From NCBI RefSeq assembly GCF_014851395.1, contig NW_024041150.1, positions 46,414,356 through 46,478,355 of the forward strand: 64,000 bases of DNA, written 5' to 3'. This DNA is from Micropterus salmoides (taxonomy: Eukaryota; Chordata; Actinopteri; Centrarchiformes; Centrarchidae). The first letter of the stretch is position 1; the number at the start of each line of letters is the position of its first letter. The position numbers were made by a program, and so were the translations under genes. This document shows, in pieces, positions 13,101 through 25,100 of this stretch. Below the pieces are notes generated by a model. The model did not search any database, had not been told where the DNA came from, and worked only from the letters and a program-made list of their open reading frames with translations.

Positions 13101-16100
13101 ATATATGTTACCAGTCAGTAGCAGTAGTTGTGTTCAATGTTACCAGTCAGTAGCAGTAGTTGTGTATATGTTACCAGTCAGTAGCAGTAGTTGTGTATAT
13201 ATGTTACCAGTCAGTAGCAGTAGTTGTGTATATATGTTACCAGTCAGTAGCAGTAGTTGTGTTCAATGTTACCAGTCAGTAGCAGTAGTTGTGTTCAATG
13301 TTACCAGTCAGTGGCAGTAGTTGTGTATATATGTTACCAGTCAGTGGCAGTAGTTTTGTATATATGTTACCAGTCAGTAGCAGTAGTTGTGTTCAATGTT
13401 ACCAGTCAGTAGCAGTAGTTGTGTATATATGTTACCAGTCAGTAGCAGTAGTTGTGTGTATATGTTACCAGTCCGTGGCAGTAGTTGTGTATATATGTTA
13501 CCAGTCAGTAGCAGTAGTTGTGTGTATATGTTACCAGTCAGTAGCAGTAGTTGTGTATATATGTTACCAGTCAGTAGCAGTAGTTGTGTTCAATGTTACC
13601 AGTCAGTAGCAGTAGTTGTGTATATATGTTACCAGTCAGTAGCAGTAGTTGTGTTCAATGTTACCAGTCAGTAGCAGTAGTTGTGTTCAATGTTACCAGT
13701 CAGTAGCAGTAGTTGTGTATATATGTTACCAGTCAGTAGCAGTAGTTGTGTATATATGTTACCAGTCAGTAGCAGTAGTTGTGTATATATGTTACCAGAC
13801 AGTAGCAGTAGTTGTGTATATATGTTACCAGTCAGTAGCAGTAGTTGTGTATATATGTTACCAGTCAGTAGCAGTAGTTGTGTATATATGTTACCAGTCA
13901 GTAGCAGTAGTTGTATATATGTTACCAGTCAGTAGCAGTAGTTGTGTTCAATGTTACCAGTCAGTGGCAGTAGTTGTGTATATATGTTACCAGTCAGTAG
14001 CAGTAGTTGTGTATATATGTTACCAGTCAGTAGCAGTAGTTGTGTATATATGTTACCAGTCCGTGGCAGTAGTTTTGTGTATATGTTACCAGTCAGTAGC
14101 AGTAGTTTTGTGTATATGTTACCAGTCAGTAGCAGTAGTTGTGTATATATGTTACCAGTCAGTAGCAGTAGTTGTGTATATATGTTACCAGTTAGTAGCA
14201 GTAGTTGTGTATATGTGTTACCAGTCAGTAGCAGTAGTTGTGTATATATGTTACCAGTCAGTAGCAGTAGTTGTGTATATATGTTACCAGTCAGTAGCAG
14301 TAGTTGTGTATATATGTTACCAGTCAGTAGCAGTAGTTGTGTATATATGTTACCAGTCAGTAGCAGTAGTTGTGTATATATGTTACCAGTCAGTAGCAGT
14401 AGTTGTGTATATATGTTACCAGTCAGTAGCAGTAGTTGTGTATATATGTTACCAGTCAGTAGCAGTAGTTGTGTATATATGTTACCAGTCAGTAGCAGTA
14501 GTTGTGTATATGTTACCAGTCAGTAGCAGTAGTTGTGTATATATGTTACCAGTCAGTAGCAGTAGTTGTGTATATATGTTACCAGTCAGTAGCAGTAGTT
14601 GTGTATATATGTTACCAGTCAGTAGTACTAGTTGTGTATATATGTTACCAGTCAGTAGCAGTAGTTGTGTATATATGTTACCAGTCAGTAGCAGTAGTTG
14701 TGTATATATGTTACCAGTCAGTAGTACTAGTTGTGTATATATGTTACCAGTCAGTAGCAGTAGTTGTGTATATATGTTACCAGTCAGTAGCAGTAGTTGT
14801 GTATATATGTTACCAGTCAGTAGCAGTAGTTGTGTATATATGTTACCAGTCAGTAGCAGTAGTTGTGTATATATGTTACCAGTCAGTGACAGTAGTTGTA
14901 TATATATGTTACCAGTCCGTTGCAGTAGTTGTGTATATATGTTACCAGTCCGTGGCAGTAGTTTTGTGTATATGTTACCAGTCCGTGGCAGTAGTTTTGT
15001 ATATATGTTACCAGTCCGTGGCAGTAGTTTTGTATATATGTTACCAGTCCGTGGCAGTAGTTTTGTGTATATGTTACCAGTCCGTGGCAGTAGTTTTGTG
15101 TATATGTTACCAGTCAGTAGCAGTAGTTGTGTATATATGTTACCAGTCAGTAGCAGTAGTTTTGTGTATATGTTACCAGTCCGTGGCAGTAGTTTTGTGT
15201 ATATGTTACCAGACAGTAGCAGTAGTTGTGTGTATATGTTACCAGTCCGTGGCAGTAGTTTTGTGTATATGTTACCAGTCCGTGGCAGTAGTTGTGTATA
15301 TATGTTACCAGTCCGTGGCAGTAGTTGTAGCCCAGCTCCCTGCTGATGGTCCAGTTAGCGTGTTCTTCTATCTGCTGCTCATCAGGAAACATGACAGTCT
15401 GATTAAACCAGGAGAACTCCAGCTCAACACAGGGAGTCTCCTACAGAGGACAAGACCATCAATCATTAAGTCACCTGAATCAGTCAGACGTGTTCATTGT
15501 GATGCAGACAGGTAGAGACAGGTGTTCTTTACCTTGTTGGGATTTGAACCAGCGACTCCGATGGGATTCAGGAGGTCCTCGAGACCATGAGGGACGGGCC
15601 AAAGACTCAGAGCCACTTTACCCGAAACCAGAATGTCAGTGTAGTCAAATAGGTTAACGTTTCCCCAGGCCAGAGGACAGTGCTCCTGAGAGACAGACAG
15701 GTGGGGAGGGAGACAGGTTCATCCAGTCAGTCTTTACACAGTCCTTCATGTGGTCATGTGCTCTGGTTTCCTTTCTTTCCTACCTCCTTGGCTCCTTTCC
15801 TTCCCTTCACAGAGCAGATAGACAGACAGAGTCTGGCTGAGCGAGGGAGGTCAGCCATGTAGATGTCGTAGGTCAGCCACTCGTTCCACCTGGAGACAGA
15901 CAGGCAGAGAGAAAGAGACAGTTGGCAAAAATGAAATACAGGTTGTCAGAAAGACAAAGAGAGTGTTCTGTTCACCGCAATCATGACGGCAGCAACAAAT
16001 GAGCCGCCGAACTGAACCTGAGGTGATGTCATACAGCCTAAGGTTTATATTCAGTGGGTGTTACCTGGGGTTGGAGCAGGGGACTCTCTGAGTGTTGACG

Positions 16101-19100
16101 TTGTCACAGAGCGGCTCTCCGCCGTGATAGATCCCGGTCCTCACATAGATCTACACACACAGATTTACAAAAATATTTTAACCTTCACACTCTCATGTTA
16201 ACACACCATGATAGTCAGTCAGACAGATCTGTACACCAAGTTCAGCTAAACCGAAGGACACAGTAAGACAGCACCTCCTCAACTCGACTGTCCAATAAAA
16301 ACATGAAGCTTGACTTTATTATTCAAAGTAATGTGGCAGCGACATATATTAGATCTACATGCCGAGACAAAAGTTTTCTTCCAAAGGTTTACGGTCACAA
16401 AACGACCAGAAAGAGACACAAAAGGACTGCAGAGAAATTTGTAGCTGAGCAACATTTCAGCAGAGCCAATTATTCAACTGTTGTCTCACAGAAACATGTC
16501 CTCTCATTAGATAAAGGTCGTGTTGACAGCTGTGTCCTTCACCTCAAGAAGACATAACAGAGTTGTCTTAAAGTCTAGCATGAAGCCTGCTTTAGTTGAA
16601 TGTAAATAGAATCATGATGTGATATATTAGGCAATAAGTGAACATCCATCCATCCATCCATCGTCAACCGCTTATCCTGCGTAGAGGGTCGCGGGGGGGC
16701 TGGAGCCAATCCCAGCTGACATCGGGCGCAAGGCGGGGTCCACCCTGGACAGGTCGCCAGTCTATCGCAGGGCCACACATAGACAAACAACCACTCACGC
16801 TCACACCTAAGAACAATTTTAGAGACACCAATTAAGCTAGCCTGCATGTCTTTTGGATAGTGGGAGGAAGCCGGAGCACCTGGATAGAACATGCAAACTC
16901 CACACAGAAAGGCCGGGGAAACTGGGGTTTGAACCCACGACATTCCTGCTGTGAGGAAACAGTGCTAACTACTGCACCACCGCGCCACCCATAACTGAAC
17001 ATTGTGTCCTTAAAGTTGATGTGTCAGAAGCAGGTAAAATGGGCAAACAAGGGCCAAACTGTGATGGCTAGACAACTGGGTCAGAGGCTTTCCAGCCCGG
17101 TCTAGAGGGGTCAGTAACCAATCAGAAGCGGTCCAAGGAAGGAAAATGGATGAACCGGTTACAGGGTCACGGATAGGCACGTGGGGTGTAAAGGCTGGAC
17201 GTGTGGTCCGATCCAACAGATCAGCCACTGTAGGTCAAACTGCTGAAAGAGTTGATGCTGGTTCTGGCTTGGGCGCTTGTTGGTATGTTTTCCGCTCTGT
17301 GGTGCAGTGTTCTCATGACCCCTAGCTTGTGCTCCAGTGGGTGGTGGGAATCGAACAGTAGGTATTGGTCTGTGTGTGTGGGTTTTACAAAGTCTATTGA
17401 CTTTATAAGCAAAGTTCGAGGACTAAAACTGGATCCAGATGAAACCATGGTATCCTATGACGTGACTTCTTTGTTCACCTGCATCCCCACCATAGAAGCA
17501 GTAGAAACCGTTAGGAAACGGCTAACACAAGACAACACCCTGGACAACAGAACTAGACTCAGCCCTGACCAAATCTGCAAATTACTCGACCTCTGTCTAA
17601 ACACCACCTACTTCCAGTACAACGCTGGATTCTACACCAGGGTTGAGAAGCCGTCATTGAACAGGGGAGGGGGTCTACGCCACCACTTATCCCCCACTTA
17701 CAATGCTGTCCTTTCATCACTTCCCAGGAAACTCAACAAACGTAACCTATTGGCCTCAGGTGAAGATACCAACGATGGTCGTTCAGTCTCGGCCACAGGT
17801 AGTCTCAACGACTGTAACGACTGTCGTCACAGCAACAAGGAACACTAACGAACCAGCGGTATCGATGACCCGGGATAACGACCCCACTGAGGTTAAATAG
17901 CTGAGTTTCCCTGCCAGTCAGTCAGAACTGAAGAAGTCCTTTGGATGAGGGACGAAACGTCTTCCAGTATCTTCAACCAAGTCCAGTTGCCCTTGATTTT
18001 AACCTTCATTGGATAAGGTGTCAGAACACACTGAGTTTGCAGTTTGTTGCGTATGGGCTGCATTTCCACAGACCAGTCACGGTGCCCATGCTGACCCCTG
18101 TCCCCTGCTGAAAGCTCCTACAATGGGAAGAAGGCGAGCGGGCGGAGGCAGTGTGCTGGCACCTCTGGGAAACCTTGGGTCCTGCCATTCATGTAGATGT
18201 TACTTTGCACCCTGACAAAAAGCAAACATGCTTCAAGAACGGTTTGAGTAACACAATAACGAGTTCAAGGTGTTGACAAACAAGTCCTTGGAGGCCGCAT
18301 CTCGCACTTTACAGGACTTAAAGGATCTGCTGCTAATGTCTTGGTGCCAGATACCACAGCACACCTTCCGGTCTGCTGGAGTCCATGTCTCAACGAGTCG
18401 GGGCTGTTTTGGCAGCACAACTGACTGTCTTCCATCTGTCCGGATGAGGAACAGCCTCTTGGTTAACGCTGTCACAGGGACACTGAACATGAACAGGTGC
18501 CGGACTGGTTCGGTTTCACAACAACAACAGAGATGAGCACAGACCAAGGAGGAGACAAACCTTGTCGATATCTCTGATGTTGACGTTGACGTAGGTGGCA
18601 CAGAGCAGTCGGACCCTCAGCAGTGTGTTGAAGGCCCACAGAGAGCGAGAAGGAGAACCATCACCTCCTCCTGGACACGGAGACGGCTGAGGAGTCCGCC
18701 GACTGAAACACAAACAACAAACATCTTGGCTACCTGTACGAGCTCCTGATTGGATGTTACCTGTGTGTCAGAGATGCTGGTTGGCTGTCATACCTGTATG
18801 AAGGCGTGACAAAGCCAGAGGCAGGTAGCTGAGAGTAGAGACTGTCTTTGGAGACCAGCATCAGGTGAGGAAGACGACCCACAATGATACAGGAGCGGAT
18901 ATACTGCAGGGAGACAGGTGGAGGGAGAGACAGGTGGGGGGCAAGACAGGTAGACATAGTGAGACAGGTTGAAGTGGTTGTTGATGGTTTGTGTTTTAGA
19001 GTGAAGCTGTTACCTTGTACTGACTGAGAGGATATTTCTCCAACAGGTACTCGTCACAGCCACACACCTGAGGAGACAGACAGTCAGACAGACTGATTTA

Positions 19101-22100
19101 CCTGTAACTCCTGGACACAGACAGACAGGTGAGTCAGACAGACAGGTGAGACAGACAGATAGGTGTACCTTCAGGATGTACTGTCCCTGGTACTCCTGGA
19201 CACAGACAGACAGGTGAGTCAGACGGACAGGTGAGACAGACAGGTGTATCTTCAGGATGTACTGTCCTGGTATTTCGGGACAGAGACAGACAGGTGAGTC
19301 AGACAGACAGGTGAGTTAGACAGATAGGTGCATCAGACAGACAGGTGAGTCAGACGGACAGGTGAGTCAGACAGACAGGTGAGTTAGACAGATAGGTGCA
19401 TCAGACAGACAGGTGAGACAGACAGATAGGTGTACCTTCAGGATGTACTGTCCCTGGTACTCCTGGACACAGACAGACAGGTGAGTCAGACAGACAGGTG
19501 AGACAGACAGGTGTATCTTCAGGATGTACTATCCTGGTATTTTGGGACACAGTCAGACAGGTGAGTCAGACATACAGGTGAGACAGACAGACAGGTGAGT
19601 CAGACAGACAGGTGAGACAGACATACAGGTGAGACAGACAGACAGGTGAGACAGACAGACAGGTGAGACAGACAGGTGTATCTTCAGGATGTACTATCCT
19701 GGTATTTTGGGACACAGTCAGACAGGTGAGTCAGACAGACAGGTGAGACAGACAGGTGAGACAGACAGACAGGTGAGTTAGACAGACAGGTGAGACAGAC
19801 AGGTGAGACAGACAGACAGGTGAGTTAGACAGATAGGTGCATCAGACAGACAGGTGAGTTAGACAGATAGGTGCATCAGACAGACAGGTGAGACAGTCAG
19901 ACAGGTGAGACAGACAGACAGGTGAGTTAGACAGATAGGTGAGTTAGACAGACAGGTGAGACAGACAGACAGGTGAGACAGACAGACAGGTGAGTCAGAC
20001 GGACAGGTGAGTCAGACGGACAGGTGAGTCAGACGGACAGGTGAGACAGACAGGTGTATCTTCAGGATGTACTATCCTGGTATTTTGGGACACAGTCAGA
20101 CAGGTGAGTCAGACGGACAGGTGAGTTAGACAGGTGAGACAGACAGACAGGTGAGTTAGACAGATAGGTGAGACAGACAGACAGGTGAGTCAGACATACA
20201 GGTGAGACAGACAGACAGGTGAGACAGACAGACAGGTGAGTCAGACGGACAGGTGAGTCAGACGGACAGGTGAGACAGACAGGTGTATCTTCAGGATGTA
20301 CTATCCTGGTATTTTGGGACACAGTCAGACAGGTGAGTCAGACGGACAGGTGAGTTAGACAGATAGGTGCATCAGACAAACAGGTGAGTTAGACAGATAG
20401 GTGCATCAGACAGACAGGTGAGACAGTCAGACAGGTGAGTTAGACAGATAGGTGCATCAGACAAACAGGTGAGTTAGACAGATAGGTGCATCAGACAGAC
20501 AGGTGAGACAGTCAGACAGGTGAGTCAGACGGACAGGTGAGTTAGACAGGTGAGACAGACAGACAGGTGAGTTAGACAGATAGGTGCATCAGACAGACAG
20601 GTGAGTTAGACAGATAGGTGCATCAGACAGACAGGTGAGTCAGACATACAGGTGAGACAGACAGACAGGTGAGTCAGACGGACAGGTGAGACAGACAGGT
20701 GTATCTTCAGGATGTACTATCCTGGTATTTTGGGACACAGTCAGACAGGTGAGACAGACGGACAGGTGAGACAGACAGGTGAGACAGACGGACAGGTGAG
20801 ACAGACAGGTGTATCTTCAGGATGTACTATCCTGGTATTTTGGGACACAGTCAGACAGGTGAGTCAGACAGACAGGTGAGACAGACAGGTTAGGGTCAGG
20901 ATGTACTATCCTGGTATTTTGGGACACAGTCAGACAGGTGAGTCAGACGGACAGGTGAGTTAGACAGATAGGTGCATCAGACAGACAGGTGAGTCAGACA
21001 TACAGGTGAGACAGACAGACAGGTGAGTCAGACGGACAGGTGAGTCAGACGGACAGGTGAGACAGACAGGTGTATCTTCAGGATGTACTATCCTGGTATT
21101 TTGGGACACAGTCAGACAGGTGAGACAGACGGACAGGTGAGACAGACAGGTGAGACAGACGGACAGGTGAGACATACAGGTGAGACAGACAGACAGGTGA
21201 GTCAGACGGACAGGTGAGACAGACAGGTGTATCTTCAGGATGTACTATCCTGGTATTTTGGGACACAGTCAGACAGGTGAGTCAGACATACAGGTGAGTC
21301 AGACATACAGGTGAGACAGACAGACAGGTGAGACAGACAGGTGTATCTTCAGGATGTACTATCCTGGTATTTTGGGACACAGTCAGACAGGTGAGTCAGA
21401 CGGACAGGTGAGACAGACAGGTGAGACAGACGGACAGGTGAGACAGACAGGTGTATCTTCAGGATGTACTATCCTGGTATTTTGGGACACAGTCAGACAG
21501 GTGAGTCAGACGGACAGGTGTATCTTCAGGATGTACTATCCTGGTATTTTGGGACACAGTCAGACAGGTGAGTCAGACGGACAGGTGAGACAGACAGGTG
21601 AGACAGACGGACAGGTGAGACAGACAGGTGTATCTTCAGGATGTACTATCCTGGTATTTTGGGACACAGTCAGACAGGTGAGTCAGACGGACAGGTGTAT
21701 CTTCAGGATGTACTATCCTGGTATTTTGGGACACAGTCAGACAGGTGAGTCAGACAGACAGGTGAGACAGACAGACAGGTGAGACAGACAGACAGGTGAG
21801 ACAGACAGGTGTATCTTCAGGATGTACTATCCTGGTATTTTGGGGCACAGTCAGACAGGTGAGTCAGACATACAGGTGAGACAGACAGACAGGTGAGACA
21901 GACAGGTGTATCTTCAGGATGTACTATCCTGGTATTTTGGGACACAGTCAGACAGGTGAGTCAGACAGACAGGTGAGACAGACAGACAGGTGAGACAGAC
22001 AGGTGTATCTTCAGGATGTACTATCCTGGTATTTTGGGACACAGTCAGACAGGTGAGTCAGACGGACAGGTGAGTCAGACATACAGGTGAGACAGACAGA

Positions 22101-25100
22101 CAGGTGAGACAGACGGACAGGTGTACCTTCAGGATGTACTGTCCCTGGTACTCCTGAACACAGAGGCGGAGCTGTTGAGGTGAGAGATGCATCGATCGGC
22201 TTTTCTTCCTGATGGACTCTGCTATCAGCTGCTCAGGTAAACTGTCGTGACTCACCTGTACACAAAAACACACAATACAACATCATACCTTGTTGTTATG
22301 TTTGAGAGTTTCTTTCTCAGATTTTTCTAGAGTTTGATATATAATTATTATTCATTTAGCTGACGCTTTTATCCAAAGCGACTTACAGCTGCTTTATATG
22401 TCAGAGGTCGAACGTCTCCGGAGCAACTAGGGGTTAAATGTCTGGCTCAGGGACACATTGGTGGATGGATCACAGTGGAAATCAAATTGTTTTTCCGGTC
22501 TCCTACACCGGTCTCCTACAGCAAAGGCTTGTGTCTTATCCACTGCTCCATCACCACCCCCATCCATTCAGTGTCAATTTTCATTCTATCCAACAACCTT
22601 AAAGCCACCATGCGTTGGGTTTTAAATGTCCTGACTTCTCAGTGGCCTCATCAATATCATTGTTGTAGACACTGATGCAATTACCCTGTTTGGGTGTTTT
22701 GGGTCAAAACTTGTTCAATCAGGTGCTCACAGCAGACTTTACTCTACACGGAAGCTTTAGCTGAATTTTATGGGTTAAATAATAATTTTCCAAATAATTT
22801 CTGATTAAATCTACATAAATATTAGTGTATAATGTAGTACAATTAGACAGATCAGGAAGACTCCCTAACGGCCGGTCAATTCCAGCCCCAACTTGCCGGT
22901 GGTTAAAGTGTTTTTATTTTTCATTTTCTCTTTTCTCTCTTTTATATGATCTGTGATCGAGCTGGTCAGTCGGTCAGCTGCAGCAGAACGTTGTATGTGT
23001 ATCTGTTAGGCTGGGCTAAACTACCAGAGATAACCGGAGAACAGGGTGAATTTCAAAGAGCGAAAGAGTTTCAGTCCGCTCCCACACATCCTTTCATCTG
23101 ACAACACACATCCAGCTTTACCTTTAGGGTGTATTTCTGTTTGGAGTTCGACGGAGACACGATCACCCAGATGGTAACAATCAACCTCCCTGCAGAGAGA
23201 CAGATATAAAGAGAACAGTAGAGCATTATCCTACTTTGTAATATAACATTTCAATTTGATGTAACTGAAAGTAATTGAAATGGTAAAAAGCAATGGACAA
23301 ATGGTAGCTAGCTAAAAGTTGAATTCATTAATTAAAACCTATGGATAAAAGGGTGAAATTGTTGGTAAAAAATAATGGGAAAAAAGTTTTAAATTGTGGG
23401 TTAAAAGTAATGGATAAAAGGTTGAAATGGTTAAAAGTAATGGATAAAAGGATACAATTGTTACCTAAAGGTGATGGATAAAATGTTGAAATGGTTTAAA
23501 GTAATGGATAAAAGGATACAATTGTTACCTAAAGGTGATGGATAAAATGTTGAAATGGTTTAAAGTGATGGATAAAAGGATACAATTGTTACCTAAAGGT
23601 GATGGAAAAAAGGTTGAAATGGTTAAAAGTAATGGATAAAAGGATACAATTGTTACCTAAAGGTGATGGATAAAATGTTGAAATGGTTTAAAGTGATGGA
23701 TAAAAGGATACAATTGTTACCTAAAGGTGATGGATAAAAGGTTAAAATTGTTAGCTAAAAGTTATGGATAAAATGTTGAAATGGTTAAAAGTGATGGATA
23801 AAAGTTTAAAATTGTTAGCTAAAAGTAATGGATAAAATGTTGAAATGGTTAAAAGTGATGGATAAAAGGTGAAAATTTTTAGCTAAAAGTAATGGATAAA
23901 ATGTTGAAATGGTTAAAAGTGATGGATAAAAGGTTGAAATGGTTAAAAGTAATGGATAAAAGGTTAAAATTGTTAGCTAAAAGTAATGGATAAAATGTTG
24001 AAATGGTTAAAAGTGATGGAAAAAAGGTTGAAATGGTTAAAAGTAATGGATAAAAGGTTAAAATTGTTAGCTAAAAGTAATGGATAAAAGGTTAAAATTG
24101 TTAGCTAAAAGTAATGGATAAAATGTTGAAATGGTTAAAAGTGATGGATAAAAGGTTAAAATGGTTAAAGTGATGGATAAAATGATACAATTGTTACCTA
24201 AAGGTGATGGATAAAATGTTGAAATGGTTAAAAGTGATGGATAAAAGGTTGAAATGGTTAAAAGTAATGGATAAAAGGTTAAAATTGTTAGCTAAAAGTA
24301 ATGGATAAAATGTTGAAATGGTTAAAAGTGATGGATAAAAGGTTGAAATGGTTAAAAGTAATGGATAAAAGGTTAAAATTGTTAGCTAAAAGTGATGGAT
24401 AAAAGGTTGAAATGGTTAAAAGTAATGGATAAAAGGTTAAAACTTTTAGCTAAAAGTAATGGATAAAATGTTGAAATGGTTAAAAGTGATGGATAAAAGG
24501 TTGAAATGGTTAAAAGTAATGGATAAAAGGTTAAAATTGTTAGCTAAAAGTAATGGATAAAATGTTGAAATGGTTAAAAGTGATGGATAAAAGGTTGAAA
24601 TGGTTAAAAGTAATGGATAAAAGGTTAAAATTGTTAGCTAAAAGTAATGGAAAAAGGTTAAAATTGTTAGCTAAAAGTGATGGATACAAGTTTGAAATGG
24701 TTTAAAGTGATGGATAAAAGGTTAAAATTGTTAGCTAAAAGTAATGGATAAAATGTTGAAATGGTTAAAAGTGATGGATAAAAGGTTGAAATGGTTAAAA
24801 GTAATGGATAAAAGGTTAAAATTGTTAGCTAAAAGTAATGGAAAAAGGTTAAAATTGTTAGCTAAAAGTGATGGATACAAGTTTGAAATGGTTTAAAGTG
24901 ATGGATAAAAGGTTAAAATTGTTAGCTAAAAGTAATGGATAAAATGTTGAAATGGTTAAAAGTGATGGATAAAAGGTTAAAATTGTTAGCTAAAAGTAAT
25001 GGATAAAATGTTGAAATGGTTAAAAGTGATGGATAAAAGGTTAAAATTGTTAGCTAAAAGTAATAGATAAAATGTTGAAATGGTTAAAAGTGATGGATAA

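Larger units (their letters stand above)
16151..18560. other. pik3ca intron 8, three adjacent transposon relics
   Basis: A 2.4-kb intron containing a LINE 3'-end fragment, a Penelope-like fragment and a Tc1-like relic in a row (listed separately). The stretches 16160-16630, 17000-17360 and 18430-18560 show nothing recognisable. Confidence 0.7.
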
